The notes: generated by a model from the sequence alone, not told the origin. A DNA stretch of 64,000 nucleotides from Rhexocercosporidium sp. MPI-PUGE-AT-0058 (GCA_020746875.1 JAGTJL010000007.1:620001-684000), one strand, 5' to 3'; shown: positions 22,384-35,098, numbered from the stretch's first letter. Program-made: numbers and translations.

Positions 22384-24355
22384 TCATACCCAGCGTCCCA
22401 TCTCCTCATCCATCTCACAGTCGCTCAAGAAATCCAGACACAGTTTGTTGAACTTATCCGGATCCTCCCAATAACACCAATGCCCTCCCCAACTGACACT
22501 AACACCCTTCGCTCTCTCCTTCCCTGCCTCCTCATCATCACCCCTCACAAGACTAACGACGAACAAGGGCCCCTCAGCAGGGAAACATCCACTCCTCTCG
22601 CTCGCCACTACGAGGACTCTCGTTCCACTCCCACTCTTTGGTCCAAACGTAGCAGCAATACTCGCCCTCCAATCTTGCGCCGTATGATCTCCCATCAGCC
22701 TCCCCAACCACGTCTGATTCCCCTTCATCGCCTCTCCGAGAAAGAACCTCTCATCCTGCTCTCTAGTCTCTTGACTCACTTTCTCCTCATCACCTGGTAA
22801 AGGGTATGCTAGATAGGATAAACAAGCGGAGATGGTGCCGAGATGTGCGGTCGCGGGGGAGGTGGCGAGTGTAGTTTGGAGAGAGAGGAGGGAGGAGGGA
22901 GAGTTCATCCCGCGGTTGCAGTACTCTGGTCCCCAGTCTGGGAGGCGGTTTTGGAGAGGTGATTGGTCGACGAAGATTGTGTGGGTGAAGGGGGAGGTGG
23001 TGAAGAGGGATGCGTAGCACCTTTTGAGTGGGTCGGTTAGTATATGGCTGAGCTTGATTTTTGGAATGAAGCGAGTTCAGCACATTTCAGGGACCCGCAA
23101 GCTTGAAGAGGGTACGATATTTGAGAATAAGAGGAAAATACCATAATATCGAACACCCTAAACTCCCACCGATAGCCTTCCATTGCCTCTCCTTCCCCTT
23201 CTCTTCCGTGCTCTGCAAATGACAGACTAACTCTCTTAGGTCCATCGCCAGTCTACTGACTTGAAAGCCGTGCTCCGGTTTGTCGCTCTCGCCGTGGCCG
23301 CGGAGGTCGGGTGCTATGACGCGATAGTAAGGTGTGAAGGAGGGGATATTGCGTTGCCAGACTAGGGAGGAGCCTGTGAATCCGTGGATCTGGGGTGGGT
23401 TAGCTTGGGGTTGTGTGATACGGGTGAAGTAGTGAGATGAGGAAGAAGTGAGTAGAGAACGAGGATTCCGCATCTAGTTTGAAAGTTGAGACTTGAGTGT
23501 ATCGGATCGTGCTATGTACATGAGAACCAAATAAATAGACGAAAGCAGGGAGAGACGCAGCAAAGCAAGAAGTTAACAAGGCTCAATCGCAAAATTCCTC
23601 AAATTCCCAAGCCAGTGCTGCACTCACAGAACAAGAGTAGCAAGAAGAGAGGCCATAAGATATCTGAGATAGAATATATTAACGACAACAGAGAGCGATT
23701 TGCCATTTCTGATTTTTGCCAGCACAAGTCGAATAGCAAAGCACAGCATCATATCTGATGAAGATAATTTGCATCGAATCAGTCGATTCAACACTCCGTA
23801 ATCAACTTTGAATCTCATACACAAGCTTCCAAATTCCCATTTCTCATCCTAACATCTCAAAAGAAAGGAAAGGAATCACTGGCAGAGTAAGAGAAGCAAA
23901 GATATAACATCATCCACAAACACTCCAAAGCACAGATATAGGCCACAGAGTAAAAGACAGATGAAGAAGGGACAAAAATTAATAAACACTCGTTCTCAAC
24001 CTAGGCCCAAGCAAGATCTCAACAGCTACCCCACCCACCCACTCACTCATCTTCAATCCCCGAGTAGGAAAAAAGAACAACACCAAAACACACTCTCCCG
24101 CTCCTCCTCTCAACTCAACGTAACATCACCTCATCTCGCCAAAAAAAAAAAAATCAAAAAAGGGACACGCAAAGAATACAAACACAAAATCAAAATCAAA
24201 ATACAGCCAAGTACTATACATACCAGAACCAACCAAGGCTTCTCACGACCAGCTGCGTCCTCGCAACCCGTGTCGATATACCTCAACCTAACACCATCAT
24301 TCGTCTCAAAGCTCTGCATCGGCGGCGGGGCATTATTCGGGGTTGGGGGTGGCAT
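22384..24355 (-). CDS. Alpha/beta hydrolase-fold protein
   Basis: Three exons (24224-24355, 23142-23389, 22384-23020) give 338 residues. The oxyanion-side motif HGFTGS, the APDLRGHGESDKP block and the nucleophile elbow GGSLG (Ser near 120) are all present. FVDQSPLQN and a C-terminal histidine in SWGGHWCYWEDP (near 307) complete a plausible catalytic set. There is no signal peptide or membrane segment, so it is likely cytosolic. The substrate cannot be inferred; relatives include haloperoxidase-like and esterase-like hydrolases. The first intron is about 834 nt, far longer than every other intron here, and yet it joins WLVL to IHGF exactly at the family's first core strand. Its sequence has runs of A and simple repeats but no second gene that I can support. 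The second intron is 121 nt (GTATTT...AAAG). Confidence 0.82.
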
Positions 24356-24378
24356 TGTATCGTATCGTATCGTATCGA
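24356..24378. repeat. (GTATC)n microsatellite
   Basis: Four to five copies of GTATC lie just upstream of the hydrolase ATG, inside its presumed 5' leader. Confidence 0.8.
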
Positions 24379-25579
24379 TGCGTCTGTATTATCTGATGGG
24401 GTTGGGATGGAGTTGGATAGGGGAGAGGGGGAGATAGGGTAAGAGGTTAGTTAGTGTATGTGAGGGTTGAGCTTGGGTTGGGGTTTAGTGTGGTAGTGTA
24501 GTTAGGATCAGAGGGAGAGAGGAAGAGTGCTTGGTGGGGTAGATTGCGAGATCTCCGGGGGATCTTCGGATGGGTTGAGAGGGGTGGTACAGTATGGTGG
24601 GGTTATCAGATGGAGGGGTCGAGACTACTGTACAGTATCACCAACTGTTCTGCACCTCCCTGCCTAGGTAGGTAGATATCAATCAAGACTTTAGCTCATC
24701 AAGACTTCAGCTCATCAAACAAGTGAATTATCCAAGAACAGAACACTTGAGCATTAACGAATATCAAACATCACGTCATCATGAAAATCAAATAATAAAT
24801 CGCTCTATTCCTATTAGTCTACTACAGGAAATGGAAGAGGAGGGTTGAGTAGGTACAGCTACTTCTTGCGAACGTGTAAGGTTGTTTGAGACTTTTTAAT
24901 CCTGACAAAAGAGGTGCCAAATCTATACGCGAAAAAGTATGGAGATTCAGACGATATTCATGTTTTTGATTCGGTTTTCAGCTGGTATTGGCTATCAAGT
25001 AGCTAGCTATAATTGACTAACTGACTGATGCCTCTCTGAGATACCAAACCAGAATAAACAATAAACCTAGAGCCAGCTGCTTTTCGATTCAACACGCAGT
25101 GCTGAGCGATGAGAGGCATCTGTCCATCCATTCCATATCCATATCCAAATGAACTCCAAAACGTTGGTTCTGTACTCCTCTCCCAAATCATGCAGCATTG
25201 CAGACTATGCTATCCGATCCAATCTGATCCATGCCCAATCGCCCATCCTATCGATACGCCGCCACCCATGACACCAATCCAGTTATCCAAAGCCTTTCTA
25301 TATGTTCCCAAAGAAGAAAAATGAAAGATATGAGGATGAATAGATAGTAGAGAAGGATATATGTGTGACCGTAAATGTCGAATGAAACGCGCACGCAATG
25401 CAATATACCACCCTGAACCGGACCCAAGAATGTAAATGCAAATGACACCCATTTCGTCTCTCGTTTCTGTGTACTTCTCCCCTCTCGTCCAAACTCGTTC
25501 CTCTTGTCGTCAATGTATCCGAATTTGCCTGATATCTCTTCTCTGCAAGCCTTGTGTAAAAATTCCACATCTGAAGAGA
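24379..25579. other. Intergenic, hydrolase promoter and 3' flank of next gene
   Basis: No gene seen. Pyrimidine/purine-skewed runs and several short frames have no recognisable content. Confidence 0.55.
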
Positions 25580-27052
25580 TCAATGACCCGTCGCAAACGG
25601 CGTAACAAGATCCACACTCTTCGGTCTATGTCCCGCCGTCCTAGGCGGTAACGGACGATCCATGCCCATCCCACCGGTATTCCCATACCCACCCGTTCCT
25701 TGACTCTTTCCATATCCATACCCACTTCCATTCCCATACGCATAAAGATCCTCCTTACTCTTCCCCGCAGCCCCATAGCTCTGGCTCACCACATACCCGC
25801 CACCATTAGTGTTTGTATACGAGTTTCCGGGTGTGGCATTCGGAGTCGGCGTAGCTGTCTTGCTACCCGATGTGAAGGGGATGTAATCCCATACCCCAGA
25901 TCCGGTGCGCGTTATAGAACTGGCGGTAGATTTTGGAGGGGATTCAGGGCCGCGGTTGCGGCTGCTTTTGCTGCTTTTTGGTGGGAGGGCGGTTGCGAGT
26001 TCGCGGAGGGAGGCTAGGGCTGTGGAGGAGCTGGATGGGGTGTATTGGGTTTGGGTTTGTGTCTGCGGGGAGGTCGAGTATTCGGTTGTGGATGATTCGT
26101 AGGTTGATTGTGTTTGTGGGTATGGATCGGAGTTGAAGTAGGAGCGCGGGCGGGATTGCGTGGGTGAGAAGCGGGGGATGATATCGGGACCGTCTTCGTA
26201 GGTGGTTGTGGAGGGATAGGAGGAGTATTGGTGGGTGTATGGCGAGAGTGGCGGGGCAGAAGAGTAAGAATTGCTTCGTACAGGTTGCGAGGGTTCTTGA
26301 TCGTGGACTCGACAGCTGTAGATTGGAATATACAGTCAGCTTTCTGCTCTCTGAAGGCCGAAATTGAGGACTACGATTCCCCCAATGATGACGAACGGAA
26401 TAAGCCCCCAATGTTTTGGAATCAAATCTGATTTGGATATGGACCCGGGTCGGTGGGGGGGAAGAGGGGGACTTACGCCTCGGAACAATATAAAAAGGTG
26501 TTGTTGACAGGTAGAAATTGCTTTTCGCAGGTCATGCTACAGGGTTCGTCAGCTGCCAGTTCCAGTCCCAGTCGCATGCATGCATCCATCACAATCTGAC
26601 AATATGCACCCCACACAGGGGGGTTCACCGTTCCTGATACCATACTCCGCAAAGCACGCCCCAAAATGAGGCATAATAAGACGGCCTGGGAAAAAGCAAC
26701 GTAGGATCGCAGAGGAGGAAAAAGAAAACATACCAGAACTGGGGAAAGCTTTCCCCGCTATCTCGTCCCCCATACGCATCCTCATCCCTGTCCCGGTGAC
26801 TGCTCCGGCCGCTCCATCCAGGCGCGACTCGGACGGTATGTTGAGGAGTTGTTCGGCGGGAGAGGGGTGCTGGACGGGTGGATTTCTTCTCGCTGACGGC
26901 GTAGTCTTTTCCTGACTTCCGGCGCGAGTGGTGTTTCTTCTCGGAGTTGGAGTGTGTGCGAGGGGAGAGCGGTGGTGGAGAGGTAGCGACCGTGTAGGTG
27001 CGGACCGGCGGGGGGCGTGATTGCGCCAGTTTGGCGGTTGATATTGGTATAT
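25580..27052 (-). CDS. Ecl1-like zinc-motif protein, 5' end unresolved
   Basis: Three exons can be joined in phase: 26734-27052, 26477-26536 and 25580-26315, the last ending with the stop at 25580-25582. They encode about 370 residues. The core, rebuilt exactly across the 197-nt intron, reads FCMTCEKQF...YCSEACRVHD. This is the C-x2-C...C-x3-C pattern of Ecl1-type lifespan-regulatory zinc proteins. Before it is a basic Ser/Pro/Arg-rich region. After it is a long Ser/Thr/Pro-rich and then Gly/Tyr-rich disordered tail (SYGAAGKSKEDLYAYGNG). Known Ecl1 proteins are small nuclear factors linked to nutrient stress and chronological lifespan; a similar role here is inference. No ATG occurs in frame upstream of the Cys motif. 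The first exon is therefore missing from this model or translation starts at a non-AUG codon. Splicing at 27053 (TAG) suggests at least one further 5' exon. Confidence 0.62.
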
Positions 27053-28486
27053 CTATTTACCCCTCGTTGACGGGAAGGGTGAGAGAGAGAGAGAGCAAGA
27101 ACTGAGAGGGATTGATCCGAGGGGAGAACGATTGCCAGGTGTAGGTATAAGTAATTCTTAAGTTGTGACGAGAATGCGGGGATGTTGTGTCTCTCTCACT
27201 CTCTCACTTTCTCACTGTGAGAGGTCTTGTGATAGCTGGCGGAAGCTGATGTGATAAATGACAAGAATAACTGGCAGTGAGTGAGTGAGGTGAGGGAGGT
27301 CGCTCTTAGTAGTAGTTGGTGTGGGAGGGAGGTAGCTGGTTACTGTATGTAGGTAGGTGGAACTGCAGTAGAGTGGGTGGGAGAGTGGGTGGTGGGTGAG
27401 TGAGTGGGTGCAGCTGAGATAAGGGCAGCAGGGCAGGGCAGGATGACTCGATACAGCAGTCCCGCGCGCGCCCCTCGGTCTTTCTTTCTCGTCGTCCTGT
27501 CTGCGATAACGGCGATAGATGGCGATTGTCCTAGAGAAGAAGGCCTCGTGCTTGGAGAGGGATAATGTGAGGAATCGGAAGAGAGTCCGACAGCGGAGGG
27601 AAGTGATTATCGTGAGCTGGGCCTGTTGCGGTGAGTGAGAGAGTGAGTGAGTGAGGTTGTTCGAGCTGGTAGGAGGAAGGTAGGTAGGTAGGTAGGTTGG
27701 TTGGTTGGGACGAGGGGTCCTGAATACCCAAGAGTCCGGGACGGCAGGGCAGGAGGGCTGGTGCTGGTGGTGGTGATGGCGTTATCTAGAGCAGATCCTG
27801 GTGGGAGACTGCTGACTGACTTGTCTGCCGAAGACTGGCACCTTTGGGCTGGTGTAGTGCACGGTACGGTACGGTAGCGTAGCGTAGGACAAGATAGGGT
27901 GCAGCAGTTGACTGGGTCGGATGTGATTGATGCGGCCAGGAAATGCAATGGTAATTGTGTGACAATGTTATCAGAATGTGAGCGAGCGAGCGAGTGAGTT
28001 GATGAAGGGAAGGAAGGGAGTATGTCCGTCTTAACCGAAGTTGCTAGCTGAGTGAAAATGGAGAGGCAATCGAAGTGCAGCGGAGTGGATATGATATGCG
28101 TCAGAACGTGCGAGCTTTGAAAGGCTATCGTCTCCTCTATCGTGAGGTGAGGCTAGATTGAGTCGAATAAGAGCGTAAGAGCCTTCTAGTGCCAGCTTCA
28201 AGCTGTCTGACCGCTAAGGTGTGCGAGATGGCGTGCTCTGCTTGCGATCTAGCTCTGTTTTTTCTTCTTCTTTTTTCTTTCTCTCTCTTTCTGCTGTAGC
28301 GAGGAAAGGGAGAAAGTCTTGGTTGTGATTGTGATTGTGATTAAGTAAAGAATGTGTTGTGTGCTCAAATGAAGAACAGTTCAATTGACTCGAACAAGAG
28401 CGGGACTTGGAATAGTAGTTGTTGATCTCACTCAGCAAGTCAGCTGCTCAGGTCAAGCCTAGGAGTATTGTAGTAAACTGCAGTAG
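26818..28486 (-). promoter_or_regulatory. 1.67-kb region lacking ATG on the minus strand (candidate long leader)
   Basis: I read every line and found no CAT triplet on the plus strand from 26818 to 28486, so the minus strand has no ATG. The plus strand of the same interval has twenty or more ATGs. The minus strand is pyrimidine-rich. Such strand-specific loss fits selection against upstream start codons in a long 5' leader of the Ecl1-like gene, perhaps with leader introns. Base skew contributes but is unlikely to explain complete absence. Confidence 0.5.
27636..27710. repeat. Tetranucleotide microsatellites (GAGT)n, (TAGG)n, (TTGG)n
   Basis: Consecutive short runs of GAGT, TAGG and TTGG lie in the candidate leader of the Ecl1-like gene. 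Further GAGT/GTGG runs occur near 27280-27410. Confidence 0.75.
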
Positions 28487-28489
28487 CAT

Positions 28490-31400
28490 CCGAGGACGGT
28501 GACGGGGTCATGTAGGTATAAGTACATATAAAATTAAGTACGGCAACACCGCTCAAATTGCATCATAGTAATCAGGTACGACTCACCTCCCCTCCCCTCC
28601 CTCACCTCACCAGCCGGGTGGATTTCGTGCTCAATTCGCTTTACTCTCCTTACCTAAGTTGCGCACTTTCTTGCGTCTTCTCTGTTACTTTGCCTCTACC
28701 CATCCATCCATGTCATCCGTCTCCGCCTTTTCCTCTCTCTGCCGGATGCCGTGCTCATCTTCAGAGTCTGGCCAGCAGCTGTGCAACCAACAAGGTCCAC
28801 GCTCCTCCATCACCCATCCACACATCTCCACACATATCCACAACTCAAACCTGTCTCAGCATCACATCACATCGCATGCAGCATCATCCAGACAGACAGG
28901 CAGACAATTCCAGACCATCCCCCCACATGTCTCGTTTATGCCTCAGCTGCCTCTTCTCCCTCAAACCACCTCCCATCATACAACCTCCCATCAATCAAGT
29001 CGTCAAGGTCAAGACATCAACACGCCTCTAGCGAGTCAGCCAACCTGCCCATACTCCGTACTCGTACTTGCCATCCATCGGATATCCAACCAGTCCAACC
29101 AGTCCAACCAGTCCAGTCCTCACTCCCACCCCACGCGCCCTTCCTTCCTCTCCCCAGCTTCCAATCAGCAATTCCCATCTACCCGCAACAAACACGCATA
29201 AAGGCCCCCTTCCAATCACCATATAATCCACAGACCCATCGTTCCTCAGCTGTGCTATCCCTTCATTCCCATGTCCGTCTGCATGTACGAACTCAAGAAC
29301 ACCACAAATCACAACCCACCATTCAACCCCTCCCTTCCAACCAACCTGAACAAGAAGCTTACCCCTCTCCACCCCCACGCCCGCGACGCAGGCACAGCAC
29401 AACACAGCTTCTCGAAAGAGGGAAGCCGAGACCGTCCTGTCCTGTTCACTGTTGCTTACAGACGCTTGCCACCGGCTTGATAGATTAATTGAACCCTATA
29501 AATACACTCTGATACTGCCTCCGCATCTTCAAGTAATATAACTGTAGAGCTGTTGGAATGGGGGTCTTCCACGTCTCGTCACCATCATGACGAATGCTGG
29601 CTGTAATGTGACCTCGATAGCCAGATCGTGTTAGAACCATTGGAGGAACCCTGTGAACTTCTTCCTCCGTTGGCTTGTTGGCTTGAACGCATTGCATATA
29701 TCCAAAGTTTATACATTTCATTTCTTACTGCATGTACTGTACGTTGGAATCCAACCTTGATGTAGTATCGGTCGGTCCACAAGAGGGGACAAGGGAAATA
29801 AGCTCTCGGTCTCTGCGGAACGAGGTAGGTACCCGTGGGGGCACTCCGTTTCTACAGTAGAGGTGGTACGGTGAGATACCGTGATTCAACCGGCTCTACT
29901 GTACAGTACGTAGAGGACTGAATGCCCACTTACTTGGTCTGGGAGATCTCCTCTCCAATCACCAACCCACACCACCAAGACTAATGCACGAAATCGAAGA
30001 GTCAAAATAGTGGGGAAGGAACTTCTCTTTTCCTTTTCATTTGAATTTGAAAGGGAGATTAAATTTTCTACAGCATCCTCCGGCAATCCCGTGATACAGT
30101 AGGTAGTGATTGAGAGGAGAGGACACTGGATGAAGTGGCCGCGATGCCCGCTCGATCTTGACATCCGCTCCCTCCCTTGAGTTACTGGGTATTTTCAATA
30201 ATACAATACAATAATTACAGTACATACAGCACAGTTGTAAGAAAACTCGGTAAATACTCCCGAGTACTGGTAATATGCAATGCAATGAAACGGATATCCT
30301 CGGCTTTCCTTCCCACCCTCCGTTCCATTACCTATCTTAGTTTCATCCTTCCACTCATCCCACTCCATCGGTTCATCCTATCCGATCTCCTCCCACCCGC
30401 CTATCCCATCCCATCCCATACAAGCCCATTCCAACTTCACGCCAATTGAATTTGATAGCGGGTACCGTTCTTTGATTGATATATCCTTATCTTTCACCAT
30501 CATTGTCTTCACTGTCATCATCTCAATTCCAACCACCTACCTACCAGCTACACTACATTTTCGAAATCAGCACACTCAACGTCAGCAGCGTCCCCCACGA
30601 GTCAAGTCAAGTCAACTCAAATCACCTGCCCCACTCCCTCCACCCCCCAAAAAAACCCAAGCGAGTCTAATGTTTTTTATTTACCCACACTTGACGCGAT
30701 GGACGCGTAAATTTTATGGATCCTCGAAACGCAGAGAGCGGCAAGCGAGATGTTCTAGAACGTCGCTTCTACTTGTACCTTACGTACTTGTACTCCTTCT
30801 AGAAAGTATACTAAGGAGTATGGTACGAGGATGGCTGGCTTCATTAGCACACATACATACATATGTTTGTTTTGTTCAAGGGTTAGGGTATACTGTACTT
30901 CGTAGGTACTAGGTACTTACAAGTAGTATGTTTGGAAGGGAAGGACATGTTGATTGATTCAGTGGAGAAGATCTGCGGGATTACGTTGCTGAGTTGTGCT
31001 GTCGTTTCCTTTCGTTTCAATTTCATGGGTTTATGTATGTATGTATGGCGTGGTATTTACCTCATAATGGAATGGTAAGATTACCTGTAGTTTAAGTTTT
31101 GCCTCTAGACGTCCATGAAATGCGCTGATTCTTTGTCAACGTTTTTCTTTTTTAACTTGATCGGCACGTAAACGGTAGGTTTATCCATTTTTTTTATAAA
31201 AATTTTTTTTGAGTTTCGGTACTTCGTAAGCTTGTTTTATCATTGCGGGGTTTGTTCAAGTGCCGGTCGAGGGGTCGAGGGTCGAGACTGGGAGCTTTCC
31301 GTCTGTGTCTGTTTTTGTTGTGATTTTACTGGGTTGGTTGGTGTTTCATTTCAAGGATTAAAGTATGGTATGGGAGAACATCCAATAGGTTGAGAAGAAA

Positions 31401-32903
31401 GGATCGAGGTTTCTTTCCATCCTTCAGGGAAGTGGAGATCGATGAGTAGAGAGGGAAGGATGGTGAAGTAATTTTGCCTGTCGGTCTGCCTACCTCTCCC
31501 ATCTGCCTTGCCTCTTTCTCCGGCTAGCGATCTGCCTTCACGAATCATCCCCTCTGCATTTTTACTTTCCACCCACCTCATCTACGAAGTACACATTCAG
31601 GGACACAGCTAAATGAAGAGAATGCCTAGTCATATACCTCCATGCATCTCTACCCAACCTTACACAACCTCATCAGGCTTCAAAGCCATACTCAAACCCG
31701 GCTCTCAAGTGATACATCTTCGCGATAACTCTAACTCTCTTTCATCAGATGCACATCCGTCGCTCCGGCCGGCAGTCAGAGTGGGAACGAGCGACTGAGC
31801 GAGCGAGAGGCTGAAGAATGCGCGGGGGCTCACCCTCCCCCTTGCATTCACTTGAAAGAGATAATTAGAACATGTCGTTCCTGCACCCTTCTCTGGTCCT
31901 TCACATTTGCCTGTTTGTGGTGTTTGGGGACGTCGTTCTGTTCGTTCGGATCATATAGCCTCAGCTGGGGGAGCTAGCTGTACGACTTCACATTCCGCGC
32001 GAGGCTGGCTTGGCCGAGTGGTCTCGAGAGGGGAGGAAGGGGGTGCTTTGATGAAATCGTACTTAGACGTGTTTCTTCCTCGGATAGAGGGGGTGAAGAT
32101 GGATGTTGGCGATGGCGTCTATCAAGGTTACACGATGTCTTGAAAGGCTTTGGTAGGAGACTCGCTGGCTAGCCGTCCAGGTACACTGTAGTTGTCATCC
32201 ATTTTCGACCAGCACTTGTCTCAGCCTTGCCTATCCCATCCGGGTACAGTACCAGCTTCGTAATGCACTTGTCAGAGTATGCTGAGCGACTTGATTTAGC
32301 ACCCATCCAGGTGCTTGCTTGCCCTCGATCCTCGCTTCATTTTCCCTTGGAAGGAAGCTAAATAGGTACTCAACGACCCCAAGACGTCTTCGAACTGTGT
32401 AGAGAGGACTTCAAGCTCCGTAAATGGTCTCTGCCTATCAGTCATAGACTCGAAGCAACGTCGCACTTTCCCAACAGCTCTGCCGATGTATCAAAAGAAA
32501 CGTTCATAAAAGCTTGCGTATAACTTACAACATTTGTGGGAATTGGGAGATCATGTATAGACTTGAACATCGTCGATCAGACTCAAACAAATGCCTTTCC
32601 AATATGTATGTTGGAGGTACTTGCCTTCCGAACATCTCGTTGATCTGCACCCATACCCTATTTTCGTACGCTCCTCCCTTAAGTACGAAATTGCCATGTA
32701 GTACTCAGCTACCATTCTTTTAAGAAATCGGTCGCAATTTTTCGATTATTACCATCCCAATATCAACCACATTCACAAGACCAGCCCATCCGGATGAGCT
32801 TCCACCTGATTGGCGAATGTGCAGAACGCCCTAGTGCGGCTGAGCCACCACTGAGATGTTGGCTGTGTGCTTGCGCATGAGACCGTAACCGAATTCCTTA
32901 CGT
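28490..32903. other. 4.4-kb gene-poor region
   Basis: No gene is supported. Between 28560 and 29490 three plus-strand frames stay open at once because the strand is poor in G and in stop-forming triplets; their translations are Ser/Pro/His/Thr repeats without motifs. Tandem copies of AACCAGTCC lie at about 29088-29115. From 29.5 to 32.9 kb the sequence is mixed, with TAG/TAC-rich short direct repeats such as GTAGGTACTAGGTAC near 30903 and no RNA gene I can recognise. Confidence 0.55.
29088..29115. repeat. Short tandem repeat, unit about 10 nt
   Basis: Three near-identical copies of a CCAACCAGT unit stand in tandem in a C-rich stretch. Confidence 0.7.
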
Positions 32904-32929
32904 AATGCCCGCCCACACTCAATGCCCGC
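32904..32929 (+). repeat. Left terminal inverted repeat, element 1
   Basis: Twenty-six bp, 25/26 identical to the reverse complement of 35073-35098. It is preceded, after a 6-nt gap, by TAACCGAATTCC. Confidence 0.9.
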
Positions 32930-35072
32930 AAAATTAACCCCTTACTTACTACCTTCAACACCACCATGGCTATTAACGAAGAGATTATATAGTCTGCTAT
33001 TACAACGTATAATAAAGTTTTAGTCCCTAATTACATTAAAATCGCTAAAACGTTTAATTTAAACCGTAAGACGCTAATACGACGACATCAAGGCTAAACG
33101 ATCTTTAGAGCAAAGACAAATTCAGTATATCGGCAATGCCTTACTAACGCTCAAAAAGAGGCTTTAATTAATCAAATTAATAAGTTAATTAAGAGGAATC
33201 TCCTTCTAACAAGTCAGATTATTAAGAATCTTACGGAAGAGATTTACAGATAAGAAATCAACAAAAACTAAACCGCTAATTTCGTCCGAAGGAAAAGAGA
33301 TAGGCTACGGAATGCCTACCTTTGTAATATTAATAACGAAAAAGTTAAGTCGGAATATCATCCTAATATTGCATACTTCTTTAATATTATACGTATTAAT
33401 TTATTTATTTCCTATTTTTATAAACTTCTTATATAGGATTTAAGCTAATAACTCGTAATCCTTACTTAATTAATTAAAGACATTAAAGAGTATAACATTA
33501 CAGGCCAAAACACGTACAATTAAGATGAAAAGGGATTCTTAATTAAGTTAGCACAGTCATTAAAAAAAATCATAACTCAGGAGGACTACAAATCAGGACA
33601 GATTAAGTATACAATACAAAACGGCTCCTAATCCTTTATATCTCTTTTAGCTTATATATATATGTGGACGGAACTGCTATTCCTCTTACTTTAATCTACG
33701 AAGTAAATACAAATGACTTACAAGACTCCTAGCTTAAGGATTTTAATAAAAAAGACCTAACATACTTCAGTTCCTTACCTAATGAGTGGTCTTCTAATAC
33801 TTTTGAATTAAACTAGTTAAAGAAGGTATTTAATCCACATATACGAGAAAAAGCCGGGAAAAGAAGAAGACTTTTAATTATTAATAATCACTTATCACAC
33901 GTCAATATAGCTTTTATTAAGAAATGCAATAAGAGGAAGATTTGCCTTATAATCTTACCTTCACATTCTACGCAACGTATATAATTTTGTGACGTTAATT
34001 ACTTTCTCCTATTAAATACTACTTACTCTCAAGAGCTTAACGACATTACTTTCAAAAGCGGAGGCCTTATTAGTATATCTAAACGCCTATTCTAGCTTTA
34101 TTTTAAAAACGCTTAAAAAAAGGCACTTACTCCGGATAATATTTATTCGGCGTTCAAAAAGACTAATATATAGCCCTTTAATCCTCCTATTGTCTTAGAT
34201 ATTATTATTTCGCGGATAAAGACTCCTCCTCCGAATACTTTAATTACTTCTTTAATTATACCAAAAACGCCATACATACCTAAGAATATACGGTAATTCA
34301 CGTATATTTTACAAAAGGACTTAAGTAAAAAGATAATCCAAAAATTAATTAAAGCGAATAAAATAAACGTAATAAATTACGCTATCGCCGAACATTATGC
34401 TAAAGGATTAACTAAAGCTATTTAGATTAAGAAAAAGAAAAGAAAGAGAAGGAAAAGATTAAGCTTTACAGGTAAAGATATAATTACCGAGCAATAATTT
34501 AAACTTAACGAGATCTAAGAGGCACGAGACCGCCAGACTACTCAATTAAAAGAGGCTAAAAAAGCTAAAAAGATTAAAAAAGCAAAGAAAATCCAAAATA
34601 AAATCAATAAAACTATTAAAAAAGCTCTTAAAGAAAAGGAAAAAGAAAATAAAGCTATTTAAAAAGCTTTGAATATATAAATGAAAAAGGAAATATAGCG
34701 TTAAGAGGCATTAAATTAACAAGTTATTAAAAAAGCTACTTTAAAAGCTAAAAAAATAACCAAATAAATAATAAAAAAGATTAAAAAGCCTTATATTATT
34801 ATCTTAAAAGTTAAGAGTAGTATTTTACGTAATTTAAGATTACATAAAGTAATTAAAGGTGAGATGCCGGCTAAAAAAGTAAAAGTAATGCCGAAAACTA
34901 CCTAAGGAAGAAGATAAATTATATTATTATAATGCTTAAGAAAATAATATAATTAAAGTTACGCAAGTATTTATTAATTATTTATAATTATATATTTTTA
35001 ATTTTAAACGATTTTATTAAGTGGTTATTAAATAATTAATATTTAAAGGTAGACGTAATTTGCGCTAATACA

Positions 35073-35098
35073 GCGGGCATTAAGTGTGGGCGGGCATT
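35073..35098 (-). repeat. Right terminal inverted repeat, element 1
   Basis: Partner of 32904-32929. It is followed, after an equal 6-nt gap, by GGAATTCGGTTA (35105-35116), the inverse of the block left of the element. Confidence 0.9.

Larger units (their letters stand above)
32904..35098 (+). mobile_element. RIP-decayed pogo/Fot1-like DNA transposon
   Basis: A 2.2-kb AT-rich block is bounded by 26-bp inverted repeats (32904-32929 and 35073-35098) that match at 25 of 26 positions, starting AATGCCCGCCCACACT. Inside, from ATG 32965, a relic of a Tc1/mariner-pogo transposase is readable between many TAA/TAG stops. It has a helix-turn-helix N-terminus, a YN*DEKGFLI segment (about 33520-33545) and an LIINNHLSHVN segment (about 33875). 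In family members these are NWDExGF and DGHxSH, so Trp has become stop and a catalytic Asp has become Asn, both G-to-A changes. A lysine-rich C-terminal tail follows. The density of C-to-T and G-to-A changes is typical of repeat-induced point mutation. The target-site TA is visible on the left (32903-32904) but reads TG on the right. Confidence 0.88.

Noticed and set aside
22102..22800. 232-codon plus-strand frame
   Set aside because: Antisense to the alpha/beta hydrolase, whose exons carry clear family motifs.
25944..26411. 155-codon minus-strand frame inside the Ecl1-like gene
   Set aside because: Wrong frame of the Ser/Thr/Pro-rich third exon; the correct frame joins the zinc-motif exon in phase.
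28558..29488. Three overlapping plus-strand frames of 157-245 codons
   Set aside because: All three frames are open together because of base skew; translations are Ser/Pro/His repeats with no family resemblance.
30881..30895. GGTTAGGG-like telomere unit
   Set aside because: A single copy only; not a telomeric or interstitial repeat array.
30472..30912. 146-codon plus-strand frame
   Set aside because: No motif, mixed with an overlapping frame and simple repeats; not better than chance.
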